From assembly GCF_900218065.1 (NCBI RefSeq), contig NZ_OBMU01000001.1, positions 1,470,623 to 1,534,622 on the forward strand: DNA of 64,000 nucleotides, read 5' to 3'. A program made the translations under genes and the position numbers. Below are positions 27,336-37,297 of the stretch, in pieces. This DNA comes from Novosphingobium sp. Chol11. Lineage in GTDB: Bacteria; Pseudomonadota; Alphaproteobacteria; Sphingomonadales; Sphingomonadaceae. The notes beneath the pieces were generated by a model that made no database searches, was not told where the DNA came from, and worked only from the letters and a program-made list of their open reading frames with translations. How positions within the stretch are numbered: position 1 is the first letter of the stretch; each line of letters opens with the position of its first letter.

Positions 27336-28679
27336 TTATTCAGCTGCCTGGATGAGCGGCTCTGGTTCGGGCTCCGCGCCCCTGCCCACGCTGACATAGG
27401 TAAAGCCGGCGGCTTCGGCGTCCGCCGGGCGGTAGATGTTGCGCAGGTCGACAAGGCCGTCCCCGTTCATCACCGACCGGAGGCGTGGCAGGTCCAGAGC
27501 CCGCAAGGCGTCCCATTCGGTGACGATCACCACGGCCGAGGCTCCCTTTGCCGCGTCATAAGGGCTGGTGCAAAAGTCCACATTCTGGAGCATCGAACGC
27601 GCGGCATCCATGCCTTCAGGGTCATAGGCGCGGACCTGCGCGCCCGCATCCTGCAGTGCCTGGATGATGGAGAGCGAGGGCGCATCCCGCATGTCGTCGG
27701 TGTTGGGCTTGAAGGTAAGGCCCAGCACGCCGATCGTCTTGCTCCGTACCGATCCATTGCACACGGCGACCACCTTGCGAGCCATGGCGCGCTTGCGGCT
27801 TTCGTTGATCGCCACCGTCGTTTCGATCAGGCGGATGGGCGCGCCCGCATCCTCGGCGGTCTTCACGAGAGCCAGCGTGTCCTTCGGGAAGCAGGACCCG
27901 CCATAGCCGGGACCAGCGTGGAGGAACTTGCTGCCGATGCGGTTGTCCAGGCCGATGCCGCGCGCGACCTGCTGCACGTCCGCGCCGACATGTTCGCACA
28001 GTTCCGCGATTTCGTTGATATAGGTGATCTTCATCGCAAGGAAGGCATTGGCCGCATATTTGATCAGCTCGCTGGTGCGCCTGCCGGTGAACTGAATGGG
28101 AGCCTGGTTGAGGTAAAGCGGACGGTAGACTTCTTCCATCACCGGGCGCGCGCGATCATCCTCTATGCCGATGACGATGCGGTCAGGCCGCTTGAAATCC
28201 TGGATCGCCGCCCCTTCCCGAAGGAATTCAGGGTTGGAGGCGACAGCAAATTCCGCGGCCGGATTGGTTTCCCGGATGATCCGGTCGACTTCGTCACCGG
28301 TGCCGACCGGAACGGTGGATTTGGTGACGATGACGGTGAAGCCGCGCAAGGAGGATGCGATTTCCCGCGCGGCGTCATAGACGTAGCTGAGGTCCGCATG
28401 GCCATCGCCCCGCCGAGCAGGCGTGCCGACCGCGATGAACACGACATCGGCCTCTGCGACAGAGGCAGCAAGGTCCGTCGTGAAGGTCAGCCGTCCCGCC
28501 TTCACATTGCGCGCGATCAGGTCGGCAAGACCCGGCTCATAGATGGGAACGCCGCCTCCGCGCAGCACCTCGACCTTTGACACATCCTTGTCGACGCAAA
28601 TGACGTCATGGCCAAAGTCCGCCAAGCATGCGCCCGAAACCAACCCGACATAGCCCGATCCGGTCATAACGATCCGCAT
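27336..28679 (-). CDS. UDP-glucose 6-dehydrogenase
   Basis: 447 residues from the ATG at 28679, with GGAG 7 bases upstream; the frame extends further but only this start has a well-spaced ribosome-binding site. N-terminal Rossmann motif GSGYVGLVSGACLADFG, central helix region, and the catalytic cysteine in GPGYGGSCFPKDT. Converts UDP-glucose to UDP-glucuronate in two NAD-linked steps. At the edge of the exopolysaccharide locus it probably supplies a uronic acid donor for the polymer. Confidence 0.93.
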   Translation of the reverse strand: MRIVMTGSGYVGLVSGACLADFGHDVICVDKDVSKVEVLRGGGVPIYEPGLADLIARNVKAGRLTFTTDLAASVAEADVVFIAVGTPARRGDGHADLSYVYDAAREIASSLRGFTVIVTKSTVPVGTGDEVDRIIRETNPAAEFAVASNPEFLREGAAIQDFKRPDRIVIGIEDDRARPVMEEVYRPLYLNQAPIQFTGRRTSELIKYAANAFLAMKITYINEIAELCEHVGADVQQVARGIGLDNRIGSKFLHAGPGYGGSCFPKDTLALVKTAEDAGAPIRLIETTVAINESRKRAMARKVVAVCNGSVRSKTIGVLGLTFKPNTDDMRDAPSLSIIQALQDAGAQVRAYDPEGMDAARSMLQNVDFCTSPYDAAKGASAVVIVTEWDALRALDLPRLRSVMNGDGLVDLRNIYRPADAEAAGFTYVSVGRGAEPEPEPLIQAAE

Positions 28680-28950
28680 CACCATTCTCCCTTCGAAAGA
28701 GCTTCGCGCCTGGCATCCGTTCCGCGAAGAAGGGCGCAAGAAACCAACCCCGCAAAACGCAGGATGACGGGCTCAGCCATTCACCATGAACCGGACGCAC
28801 AGGCGCTAAAGCCCGACATCCAAAAGCTGGAACCAGCCAGCTATTGATGCGGCGCAGCATAGCGTTCGAGGCCAAGTGGATGCAACGCAGCCCGCCGCTC
28901 GGCAGACACATATGAGCGTGGAAGCAGCGCTTACTTACCGGAAAATATGG

Positions 28951-29724
28951 TCAGATGCCGCCGGTCACGACGGGCCAGCCGCCACTTTCCAGGCGATTGG
29001 TGAGATCGGCGACGCACTGTTCCAGGGTTGCCGCGTCCGTTGACCGGATGACGAAGTTCGCGCCTGTCCTTCCTTCGCGGAAGAAGGGATAGCTGCCGAT
29101 CTGACAGCCTTCATGGCTACGCTCCGTCTTGGCGAGGATATCGGCAATCTCGCTTTCCGCGACCCAGCAGCCGATCTGCGCAGACATCAGCGGGCGACCA
29201 CCTTCCAGCGTGCCGGTCAACATGTCCAGCATGCCTGCGGTGATATGGGGCACACCGGCCATGATGAAGATGTTGCCGTGACGGATACCGGGCGCGCCCG
29301 ACATGCGGTTTTCGATGAGGTCGGAGCCTGCCGGCACTCTCGCCATCCGTAACCGCGCGTCGGTGAGGCCGCCGCGCGTTTCATAATAGCCCTGCAGCAT
29401 GGCGCGCGCCTCAGGGTGAATTTCGACGTTCACCTCAAGCGCCCGCGCAATCGCATCGACGGTGATGTCATCATGCGTCGGCCCGATGCCGCCGGTCGTG
29501 AACAGATAGTCATTGCGGGCGCGAAGCGTGTTCACCGCCTCGACAATGGAGTCGCTGTCGTCGGCGATCACGCGGACCTCCCGCAACCTGATCCCCTGCA
29601 CATTCAGCCAGGACGCGATCTGCGCGATATTCTTGTCCTGGGTTCGGCCGGACAGAATCTCGTCTCCGATCACGATCAGCGCGGCGGTCCAGATGCGTTC
29701 GGTTACGGGCATGGGGCTGGCCAT
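28951..29724 (-). CDS. CinA/MoaB-like molybdopterin-binding domain protein
   Basis: 257 residues. The MoCF-biosynthesis domain is clear: AALIVIGDEILSGRTQDKN, then YLFTTGGIGPTHDDIT. After the domain there is a shorter C-terminal part (FREGRTGANFVIRSTD). It lacks the C-terminal pyridine-nucleotide deamidase domain of full CinA. Homologues are annotated competence/damage-inducible protein A-like; biochemical role uncertain. Divergent from map. Confidence 0.85.
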   Translation of the reverse strand: MASPMPVTERIWTAALIVIGDEILSGRTQDKNIAQIASWLNVQGIRLREVRVIADDSDSIVEAVNTLRARNDYLFTTGGIGPTHDDITVDAIARALEVNVEIHPEARAMLQGYYETRGGLTDARLRMARVPAGSDLIENRMSGAPGIRHGNIFIMAGVPHITAGMLDMLTGTLEGGRPLMSAQIGCWVAESEIADILAKTERSHEGCQIGSYPFFREGRTGANFVIRSTDAATLEQCVADLTNRLESGGWPVVTGGI

Positions 29725-29802
29725 AGCCCTTGATCGGTCTGCTGCCTAGCCCGGCGCGAACGGGGCCTCGCAATATCACCTTGTTCCGCCTATAATCGCA
29801 TC

Positions 29803-30633
29803 ATGACCGAATATATGACGATGACGGCCGATGCGCCGATTTCCCGATCGACCGCGATCAAATTGTACGACGCGACAGGCTTTGACGGCATGCGCAAGGC
29901 GGGCCGGTTGGCGGCGGAGATCCTCGACGCATTGGTGCCGCATGTCGTGCCGGGCGTCACCACCGGCGAGTTGGACGACATCGTCCGTCGCATGACGCTG
30001 GATGGCGGCGGCGTACCCGCGACCCTTGGCTATCGCGGCTACACGCACAGCTGCTGCATCTCACTCAACAATGTCATCTGCCATGGCATACCTGGCGACC
30101 TGAAGCTGAAAGAAGGCGATATCCTGAATATCGACGTGACGCCGCTCGTCGATGGCTGGCACGGCGACACCAGCCGCATGTTCATCGTCGGCGAAACGAG
30201 CATCAAGGCCAAGCGGCTCATCGAAGTAACCTATGAGTGCCTGATGCTGGGCATCGAACAGGCAAAGCCCGGCAATCATCTCGGCGACATCGGCTATGCC
30301 ATTCAGCGGCATGCGGAGAAGCATCGCTACGGCGTGGTCCGCGATTTCTGCGGCCATGGCCTTGGCCGGGTGTTCCATGACAGCCCGGAAGTGGTCCATA
30401 TCGGCCGTCCGGGAACGGGCCCGGAACTTCGTCCCGGCATGTTCTTCACGATCGAGCCGATGATCAACATCGGGAAGCCGGGCGTGAAGATGCTGGAGGA
30501 TGGCTGGACGGCAGTGACGCGCGACCGGACGCTTTCGGCACAATTCGAACACAGCATCGGCATCACCGAGACAGGCTGCGAAATCTTCACGAAGAGCCCG
30601 GCCGGACTGGATGCGCCGCCCTATCTGGGATGA
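29803..30633 (+). CDS. map: Methionine aminopeptidase type I
   Basis: 276 residues. The pita-bread fold metal ligands are recognisable: Asp in LNIDVTPLVDGWHGDTSRMF (two Asp), His in CGHGLGRVFHDSPEV, Glu in FTIEPM and Glu in AQFEHSIGIT. Also the substrate-pocket segment YTHSCCISLNNVICHGIP. Removes initiator methionine from nascent proteins. A second ATG lies four codons in. No N-terminal zinc-finger extension. Confidence 0.95.
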   Translation: MTEYMTMTADAPISRSTAIKLYDATGFDGMRKAGRLAAEILDALVPHVVPGVTTGELDDIVRRMTLDGGGVPATLGYRGYTHSCCISLNNVICHGIPGDLKLKEGDILNIDVTPLVDGWHGDTSRMFIVGETSIKAKRLIEVTYECLMLGIEQAKPGNHLGDIGYAIQRHAEKHRYGVVRDFCGHGLGRVFHDSPEVVHIGRPGTGPELRPGMFFTIEPMINIGKPGVKMLEDGWTAVTRDRTLSAQFEHSIGITETGCEIFTKSPAGLDAPPYLG

Positions 30634-30641
30634 ACTTCCGG

Positions 30642-30660
30642 CTGCCTAAAATTTAGGCAG
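30642..30660. repeat. 19-bp perfect palindrome after map
   Basis: CTGCCTAAAATTTAGGCAG is symmetric around its centre and lies 8 bases after the map stop. There is no following T-run, so a simple terminator is not clear; it may be a weak terminator or a regulator site ahead of glnB. Confidence 0.45.
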
Positions 30661-30743
30661 GACTAATCGCAGCTGCCCAGAAACCGGGCGATATGGACAA
30701 AGATTGCTGCATCTACGAAAGCGTGGCTAAGCGATTCGCCAAT

Positions 30744-30759
30744 TGGCACGGTAATTGAT
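30744..30759 (+). promoter_or_regulatory. Candidate sigma-54 promoter for glnB
   Basis: TGGCACGGTAATTGAT fits the sigma-54 pattern TGGCAC-N5-TTGC except that the -12 C is A. It lies 114 bases before the glnB ATG, where nitrogen-regulated promoters of glnB-glnA are expected. Whether this organism has RpoN cannot be seen here. Confidence 0.35.
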
Positions 30760-30812
30760 TGTTCAAAGGCGCGGCTCATGTCTTTGGGGGGCATGAAGAT
30801 CGTTGCTTTTGA

Positions 30813-31211
<399 letters not shown>

Positions 31212-31232
31212 ACCGCATCAAATCCGATTTCG

Positions 31233-31286
31233 CGCCAGCTTCGTGAAGGGGCTGGCGAACTGCAACATCCAAGACCCCTTCGGGGG
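31233..31286 (+). other. Two stem-loops between glnB and glnA
   Basis: CGCCAGC (31233-31239) pairs with GCTGGCG (31251-31257), and CCCC (31275-31278) pairs with GGGG (31283-31286) around a TTCG tetraloop. Neither has a terminal T-run. They could stabilise or process the glnA part of the transcript. Confidence 0.45.
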
Positions 31287-31314
31287 GGCAAATATGAAAG
31301 AAGGGCAAGCGCAC

Positions 31315-32727
31315 ATGGCCAACACGCCAAAAGACATCCTGAAGATGATCGAAGAAAAGGAGATCGAGTGGGTCGATCTGCGCTTCACCGATCCCAAGGG
31401 CAAGTGGCAGCACCTGACCATGGTGTCTTCCGTGCTGGGCGAAGATGAGCTGAACGAAGGCCTGATGTTCGACGGTTCGTCGATCGAAGGCTGGAAGGCG
31501 ATCAACGAGTCCGACATGATCCTGAAGCCCGACCTGGACGCCGTCTATGTCGATCCCTTCAGCGCGACCCCGATGCTGATCCTGTTCTGCGACATCGTCG
31601 AGCCCGACACTGGCGAACTCTATGCCCGTGACCCGCGTTCGACCGCCAAGCGCGCAGAAGCCTTCGTCAAGTCGGCTGGTTTCGGCGACACAGTCTATGT
31701 CGGCCCCGAAGCCGAATTCTTCATGTTCGACGACGTCCGCTTCAACAACGACTATAACGAGTCCTTCTACAAGATCGACGACATCGAACTGCCGACCAAC
31801 ACCGGCCGCGAATATGAGGGCGGCAACCTTGCCCACCGTCCGCGCGCCAAGGGTGGCTACTTCCCCGTCGCTCCGGTCGATCCGGCCACCGACATCCGCG
31901 CCGAGATGGTCACCACCATGCTCGAAATGGGCCTGCCCTGCGACAAGCACCACCATGAGGTGGCTGCGGCCCAGCATGAACTCGGCCTGACCTTCGGTAC
32001 GCTGGTGCAGACCGCCGACCGCATGCAGATCTACAAGTATGTCGTGCAGATGGTCGCCCAGGCCTATGGCAAGACCGCGACCTTCATGCCGAAGCCGATC
32101 GCAGCCGACAACGGTTCGGGCATGCACACCCACATGTCGATCTGGGACGGCGGCAAGCCGCTCTTCGCGGGCGAAGGCTATGCCGGCCTCAGCGATATGT
32201 GCCTCTACTTCATCGGCGGCGTCATCAAGCACGCCAAGGCGCTGAACGCCTTCACCAATCCGACCACCAACAGCTACAAGCGTCTGGTGCCGGGCTTTGA
32301 AGCACCGGTTCTGCTGGCCTATTCGGCGCGCAACCGCTCGGCTTCCTGCCGTATCCCCTATGGCGCGGGTTCGAAGGCCAAGCGCGTGGAATTCCGCTTC
32401 CCCGACGCGATGGCCAACCCCTATCTGTGCTACGCAGCGCTGCTGATGGCTGGCCTCGACGGCATCGAGAACAAGATCCATCCGGGTTCCGCGATGGACA
32501 AGAACCTCTATGATCTGCCGCCGGAAGAACTGAGCCAGGTGCCGACCGTTTGCGGTTCGCTCCGTGAAGCGCTGAACAGCCTGGAAGCCGATTATGAGTT
32601 CCTGCTGAAGGGCGACGTGTTCACCAAGGACCAGATCGAGGCCTATATCGAGCTGAAGTGGCCCGAAGTGTACCGCTGGGAAATGGCTCCCTCGCCGGTC
32701 GAATTCGACATGTACTACAGCGCCTGA
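31315..32727 (+). CDS. glnA: Glutamine synthetase type I
   Basis: 470 residues from the ATG at 31315 (MANTPKDIL), AAGGG 9 bases upstream; this is the family's usual length. Motifs: [58 protein letters not shown], and the adenylylation tyrosine in NLYDLPPEE. Condenses ammonia with glutamate using ATP; dodecameric, cytosolic. The presence of the modified Tyr implies control by GlnE and P-II. A GC stem-loop terminator follows. Confidence 0.97.
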   Translation: MANTPKDILKMIEEKEIEWVDLRFTDPKGKWQHLTMVSSVLGEDELNEGLMFDGSSIEGWKAINESDMILKPDLDAVYVDPFSATPMLILFCDIVEPDTGELYARDPRSTAKRAEAFVKSAGFGDTVYVGPEAEFFMFDDVRFNNDYNESFYKIDDIELPTNTGREYEGGNLAHRPRAKGGYFPVAPVDPATDIRAEMVTTMLEMGLPCDKHHHEVAAAQHELGLTFGTLVQTADRMQIYKYVVQMVAQAYGKTATFMPKPIAADNGSGMHTHMSIWDGGKPLFAGEGYAGLSDMCLYFIGGVIKHAKALNAFTNPTTNSYKRLVPGFEAPVLLAYSARNRSASCRIPYGAGSKAKRVEFRFPDAMANPYLCYAALLMAGLDGIENKIHPGSAMDKNLYDLPPEELSQVPTVCGSLREALNSLEADYEFLLKGDVFTKDQIEAYIELKWPEVYRWEMAPSPVEFDMYYSA

Positions 32728-32753
32728 TCCGATCAGACTGTAGGTTATGGAAG

Positions 32754-32783
32754 GGCTCGGCAGCGAAAGCTGCCGGGCCTTTT
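32754..32783 (+). terminator. glnA terminator
   Basis: GGCTCGGCAGC at 32754-32764 pairs with GCTGCCGGGCC at 32769-32779 around a GAAA tetraloop, followed by TTTT. Located 26 bases after the glnA stop. Confidence 0.85.
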
Positions 32784-32956
32784 CGCTTTGTTGGGCGAAC
32801 GCGTCAGCGCGGCGTTGTTGAGTGGAGGGCTTGGATGTGGGCGGTCGCCATGAGAACGCACGGGCCGGCACTGGCGTGATCTGGACGCGACAAAAGGAGC
32901 AGCCCGACCGTTCGGCTGCCTGCTACACTCTGTCTGTTGATAATCTCGTAGGCGGA

Positions 32957-33610
32957 TCAGCCCTGATCAGGGATCGATGCGCCGAACAGCAACACCGGCT
33001 CTCCCGCAGGAGACAGCGCGATCTCACCGCTTGCGCTTATGACGAGGCTGCGCACCATCCAGGCGGCAGCGGTTCGAGAGGCGAGGCCTTCGTCCGGCAG
33101 CGTGCCTGCAAGCGCGGAACGCAGATCAGGGTCCAGCACAAGCTTCGGACCTTCGGCGCGCACCACGATTTCGGTAACGCCGGGCCGCCGTTCCGCACCG
33201 ATATCGAGTTGTCCGCCACGTACCAGGGCGTCGCCTGCGATCAGGGCGAGATTGAGCAGCACCTTGACCGGCAGCTTGTCGAGCATGTCGTCATCGACCA
33301 GCCAGCCGATCTTCACCCGTCCAGCACCCGCAAACATGCCCTCGATCGCAACGCGTGCCTCATGCGTCGGGACTGCATCGCCGAAGCCGCCCGCCGAGCC
33401 AAAGGCCAGGCGGAAGAATTTGAGCTTGTTCGCCGATGTCTTCGCGCTGTCCGCCAGCAAATCCAGGCAGCGCTGGCGCATTTCCGGGTCCGTTTCGTCA
33501 GCCATCAGTTCCAGCCCATTGTTCAGGGCACCAACCGGGCTCAGCAGGTCATGGCACAGGCGCGAACAAAGCAGGCTGGCGAATTCGATGCTGTCGGTCG
33601 GATTGGTCAT
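32957..33610 (-). CDS. chpT: Histidine phosphotransferase ChpT
   Basis: 217 residues from the ATG at 33610; an extension to 33679 has no clear support. The phospho-acceptor helix reads FASLLCSRLCHDLLSPVGALNNGLELM with the His; the C-terminal half resembles a degenerate HATPase domain (DDMLDKLPVKVLLNLALIAGDALVRGG). In alphaproteobacteria ChpT passes phosphate from the CckA hybrid kinase to CtrA and CpdR. Stand-alone here. Confidence 0.85.
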   Translation of the reverse strand: MTNPTDSIEFASLLCSRLCHDLLSPVGALNNGLELMADETDPEMRQRCLDLLADSAKTSANKLKFFRLAFGSAGGFGDAVPTHEARVAIEGMFAGAGRVKIGWLVDDDMLDKLPVKVLLNLALIAGDALVRGGQLDIGAERRPGVTEIVVRAEGPKLVLDPDLRSALAGTLPDEGLASRTAAAWMVRSLVISASGEIALSPAGEPVLLFGASIPDQG

Positions 33611-33700
33611 GAAGGATGTGCCGCCGGAAATAACTGAAAGGAATGACAGGCTAATGCGCTGCCGGGGCACAGGATGCAACCCCGGCCTGCCGCCTTTGCC

Positions 33701-34102
33701 TCACATGATATCGAGCATTGCGCTGGTGAAGGTCACTTCCCCACCCTCCCCCGGCCCAGCAATCCACAGCCTTGCCTCGTCATCACCGACGATCAGCCAC
33801 AGGCTTCCGTCCGGCCGGGCGCTGGCGGCGTCGGTCGCCGACGGAATGGCCGCGCCGCTCGGATGCGAGTGATAGTGGCCCAATATGGCCGGGCCACCGG
33901 CGCGCGCTGCCTTGTGCGCCTTGAGCAACGTAGCCGGACTAAGTTCGAAATAGCGATGGGGATCAGGCGCCACATTCTCCGCCGGGAGAATATCGCTGAC
34001 ATGGCCAGGCTGTCCGAGCAGCAGACCGCAGACTTCCTGACCGCTGGCGGCCGCCAGGGACATGATTTGTTCCAGTGTCGACCTTGAAATCCGGACCATC
34101 AT
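33701..34102 (-). CDS. JAMM/MPN-domain metallopeptidase-like protein
   Basis: About 133 residues from an ATG at 34102 (one codon later is equally possible; the longer TTG form reaches 34120). The JAMM zinc signature is complete: Glu in GQEVCGLLLG, then GHYHSHPSGAAIPSATD (HxH...S..D). Prokaryotic members remove ubiquitin-like or amino-acid tails, as in the Mec+ family linked to cysteine or thiocarboxylated carriers. No carrier protein gene is visible alongside. Divergent from the pseudouridine synthase gene. Confidence 0.82.
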   Translation of the reverse strand: MMVRISRSTLEQIMSLAAASGQEVCGLLLGQPGHVSDILPAENVAPDPHRYFELSPATLLKAHKAARAGGPAILGHYHSHPSGAAIPSATDAASARPDGSLWLIVGDDEARLWIAGPGEGGEVTFTSAMLDIM

Positions 34103-34119
34103 TCCTACATGCTTAGCCA

Positions 34120-35070
34120 ATGGGTTCGGGGGTTTCCATCATCGAAGCAACGATCGGTGAAGCGCAACATGGGCTTCGCCTGGACAAGGCGCTTGCCGAG
34201 TTGCTGCCCGACCTGTCGCGCGAACGGTTGAAGAGCCTGATCGTCGAAGGTGATGTGACTACCGATGGACGGACGCTCAATCCGTCGATGAAGGTCGCCG
34301 TTGGCCAGCTTTTCGCGATCTCTATCCCCGCTCCTGTCGAGGCTGAAGCGATCGCGCAGGATATCCCGCTGACCATCGTGCATGAAGATGCCGACCTGAT
34401 CGTCGTGGACAAGCCCGCAGGCTTGGTGGTGCACCCCGCAGCGGGCAATCTGGACGGGACACTGGTCAACGCCCTGCTGCATCATTGCCGGGGAGAACTT
34501 TCCGGCATCGGCGGCGTGGCGCGGCCGGGGATCGTGCATCGGATCGACAAGGATACGTCCGGGCTTCTGGTGGTCGCCAAGTCGGACCGCGCGCATGAGG
34601 GGCTGGCGCAGCAGTTCAAGGCTCACAGCATCGACCGCCTCTACGCCGCGATCGTCTATGGCTTGCCGCAGCCGCCTGCCGGAACGGTAGATACCTGGAT
34701 CGGTCGATCCGATTCCGATCGCAAGAAAATGGCGGTGCATCGCGAAGGGCGCGGCAAGCATGCCGTCACCCATTACCGGCTGATCGAACGGCTTGCAGGG
34801 GCTGCCCTGGTCGAATGCAGGTTGGAAACGGGACGGACGCATCAGGTTCGCGTCCATATGGCGCATCTCGGCCACCCCTTGATCGGCGATTCAGTTTACA
34901 GTAGAGACAGAAAGGGTTTCAAAACGATACTGGAAACGCTGCGTTTCAAAAGGCAGGCATTGCACGCCAAACGGCTGGGGTTCATACATCCCTTAACGGG
35001 GCAAAAACTCAGCTTCGACAGTGCACTGCCTACCGACATGCAGGAACTGTTAAGCGAGCTCCACGTATAG
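34120..35070 (+). CDS. rluD: RluA/RluD-family 23S rRNA pseudouridine synthase
   Basis: 316 residues: an S4 RNA-binding domain at about 20-75 (LRLDKALAELLPDLSRERLKSLI), then the RluA catalytic domain with HRIDKDTSGLLVVAKS containing the catalytic Asp, and LETGRTHQVRVHMAHLGHPL. Length and S4 domain fit RluD, which modifies helix 69 of 23S rRNA; RluC-type specificity is not excluded. rpoH follows 77 bp later. Confidence 0.85.
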   Translation: MGSGVSIIEATIGEAQHGLRLDKALAELLPDLSRERLKSLIVEGDVTTDGRTLNPSMKVAVGQLFAISIPAPVEAEAIAQDIPLTIVHEDADLIVVDKPAGLVVHPAAGNLDGTLVNALLHHCRGELSGIGGVARPGIVHRIDKDTSGLLVVAKSDRAHEGLAQQFKAHSIDRLYAAIVYGLPQPPAGTVDTWIGRSDSDRKKMAVHREGRGKHAVTHYRLIERLAGAALVECRLETGRTHQVRVHMAHLGHPLIGDSVYSRDRKGFKTILETLRFKRQALHAKRLGFIHPLTGQKLSFDSALPTDMQELLSELHV

Positions 35071-35147
35071 GTTTTGACAAGTTTGCGACGGCGCACTGGA
35101 CGCCTCTTCTGGGTCCCGCCGCGCATGAAAGGGAAAGGTGAAGCGAC

Positions 35148-36059
35148 ATGGCTGATAAAAGCAATGTCCCCGCGGTTCCAGCGCTGGGCGGTGAAGCCAG
35201 CCTCAACCGCTATCTGTCGGAAATCCGCAAGTTTCCGATTCTGACCCCTGAGCAGGAATATATGCTCGCCAAGCGTTATGCCGAGCATCAGGATCCTGAA
35301 GCGGCAGCGCAGCTGGTGACGTCGCACCTGCGTTTGGTGGCGAAGATCGCCATGGGCTATCGCGGCTATGGCTTGCCGGTCAGCGAGCTGATCAGCGAGG
35401 GCAATATCGGCCTGATGCAGGGTGTGAAGAAGTTCGAGCCGGAGCGTGGCTTCCGCTTGGCGACCTACGCCATGTGGTGGATCCGTGCCTCGATCCAGGA
35501 ATTCATCCTCCGCAGCTGGTCGCTCGTGAAAATGGGCACCACCGCGGCGCAGAAGAAGCTGTTCTTCAACCTTCGCCGGATGAAGAACAATATCGAAGCG
35601 TTCGAGGATGGTGACCTGCATCCCGATGACGTTCGCAAGATCGCGACCGACCTTGGCGTGACCGAGGAAGATGTGATCTCCATGAACCGCCGCATGGCGA
35701 TGGGCGGCGATACGTCGCTGAACGTCCCGATGCGCGAGGATGGCGAAGGGCAGTGGCAGGACTGGCTGGCTGACACCGACCCGTTGCAGGACGAGCGGGT
35801 TGCCGACGAGCAGGAAAAGACGCTGCGTCACGACATGCTTGTCGAGGCGATGGACGACCTGAATGATCGCGAAAAGCACATTCTGGCAGAGCGCCGCCTG
35901 GCCGAAGAGCCCAAGACGCTCGAGGAATTGAGCCAGGTCTATGGCGTATCCCGCGAGCGGGTGCGGCAGATCGAGGTGCGCGCTTTTGAAAAGCTGCAGA
36001 AGGCGATGATGCGCATCGCTGGCGACAGGATCGGCAAGATGCGGTTGGCGCTGGCCTGA
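35148..36059 (+). CDS. rpoH: RNA polymerase heat-shock sigma factor RpoH (sigma-32)
   Basis: 303 residues, a good ribosome-binding site (AAAGG) upstream. Region 2 includes ATYAMWWIRASIQEFILRSW; the RpoH box QKKLFFNLR is present, distinguishing it from housekeeping sigma factors; region 4 holds YGVSRERVRQIEVRAFEKLQ. Directs heat-shock transcription. A sigma-32-like promoter is visible upstream of clpP in this same window (40801-40829). Confidence 0.95.
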   Translation: MADKSNVPAVPALGGEASLNRYLSEIRKFPILTPEQEYMLAKRYAEHQDPEAAAQLVTSHLRLVAKIAMGYRGYGLPVSELISEGNIGLMQGVKKFEPERGFRLATYAMWWIRASIQEFILRSWSLVKMGTTAAQKKLFFNLRRMKNNIEAFEDGDLHPDDVRKIATDLGVTEEDVISMNRRMAMGGDTSLNVPMREDGEGQWQDWLADTDPLQDERVADEQEKTLRHDMLVEAMDDLNDREKHILAERRLAEEPKTLEELSQVYGVSRERVRQIEVRAFEKLQKAMMRIAGDRIGKMRLALA

Positions 36060-36080
36060 CGCCGTTCACCGTGAACATGG

Positions 36081-36109
36081 AAAAGCCCCGGAGTGATCCG
36101 GGGCTTTTT
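36081..36109. terminator. Bidirectional terminator between rpoH and the methyltransferase gene
   Basis: AAAAGCCCCGG (36081-36091) and CCGGGGCTTTTT (36098-36109) form a perfect stem with A- and T-runs on either side, between two convergent genes. Confidence 0.9.
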
Positions 36110-36114
36110 CTTGG

Positions 36115-37140
36115 CTATTTATACGCGATCGCTGCGCTGGCGGGGCCAGCCAGAGGCAATATTTCGCAGCGGGCAAATCCGGCTTCCAAGCACCATTGGC
36201 GGAAGTCGGCACCCGTGAAGTCGAAGGCTTCGCCAAATTCGATGAGCATGTTGAGCGACATCAGCAGCCCGAAGATATTCTGCCGGCGTTCGTCATCGAT
36301 GATGTTTTCGATGGCGACGAATGCTCCGCCCGGCGGAAGCGCTTGATACGCCTTGCCGATCAGCATCTTTTTTGCGTCCAGGTTCCAGTCGTGGAGGATC
36401 ATGCCCATGGTGATCACATCCGCGCGCGGAAATTCGTCCTCGAAAAAGTCGATCGATCCCGCTGTCACGCGGCCGCGTAACCCCGCTTCCCTGATGCGGC
36501 GTTCCGCGATCGGTTGCACGACGGGCAAGTCATAGGACGCGCAACGCATATGCGGCTGATGCCCGGCCACGAAGCAGGACAGTTGGCCGGTGGCTCCCCC
36601 GATGTCCACCAGCGTGCGGTAACGGCTGAAATCAAAGCTTCGGGCAAAAGCTTCGAAATTCGCCATCGACACGCCGCTCATGGCATCCATGAACTGCTCC
36701 AGCCGTGCCGGATCAGCATAGAGACTATCGAACATCGAACGGCCGGAAATCTTCACCTCATTCTGCGGCTTCCCGGTTTTGAGCGCAGGCGTAAGATCTG
36801 CCCAGAAGCGGAACAGCCGGGCACCAGCCATCTCCAGTATGCCGCCGATATATTGAGGGCTATGACGGTCGAGATAGAGTGCGGTCGCTGGAGTATTGGA
36901 ATAGCGCCCGTCCGCGCCCACGCCTTCCCTTTCCAGCAAGCCTAGCGAGACCAGCGCGTCCAGAAAATCATAGGTCGCGCGCGGATGCAGCTCCAATGCT
37001 TTCTCCAGTTCAGGTCCGGTCATCGGTCGGTCGGCCAGTTGCGTGAAGAGGCCGAGTTCTACGGCGCTGAGCAGCGTCTTTGATGCCCAGAAGCCCATGC
37101 CGATCTGAAGGATATGGTCGGGCGGAATATCGGGTCGCAT
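36115..37140 (-). CDS. SAM-dependent O-methyltransferase-like protein
   Basis: 341 residues from the ATG at 37140, preceded by GGAGAGGAG. N-terminal winged-helix dimerisation domain (ATYDFLDALVSLGLLER), then the Rossmann methyltransferase with LVDIGGATGQLSCF, YDLPVVQPIAERR, a late MGMILHDWNLDAKKMLIGKAYQALPPGG motif. This is the acetylserotonin/hydroxyneurosporene O-methyltransferase class acting on small molecules. Nothing nearby indicates the substrate. Confidence 0.88.
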   Translation of the reverse strand: MRPDIPPDHILQIGMGFWASKTLLSAVELGLFTQLADRPMTGPELEKALELHPRATYDFLDALVSLGLLEREGVGADGRYSNTPATALYLDRHSPQYIGGILEMAGARLFRFWADLTPALKTGKPQNEVKISGRSMFDSLYADPARLEQFMDAMSGVSMANFEAFARSFDFSRYRTLVDIGGATGQLSCFVAGHQPHMRCASYDLPVVQPIAERRIREAGLRGRVTAGSIDFFEDEFPRADVITMGMILHDWNLDAKKMLIGKAYQALPPGGAFVAIENIIDDERRQNIFGLLMSLNMLIEFGEAFDFTGADFRQWCLEAGFARCEILPLAGPASAAIAYK

Positions 37141-37297
37141 AGTCACTCCTCTCCCTTCACAGACATCTGGCGAGACAGCAGCGACCCTTTTGAAGCAGCA
37201 TAACACGGAACAGGGCATAGGTGCAGCCCGATAGCCGGGCGCATTTTCGATGCGGTGCAATCTTGAACGCACTGGCGTTCCCACTACGAGAAACGAG

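Noticed and set aside
8077..28679. Calling the locus a gellan/sphingan (S-88, gellan) cluster
   Set aside because: No dTDP-rhamnose genes, no sphingan lyase and a different gene order; the two glycanases and GT2 set point to another polymer.
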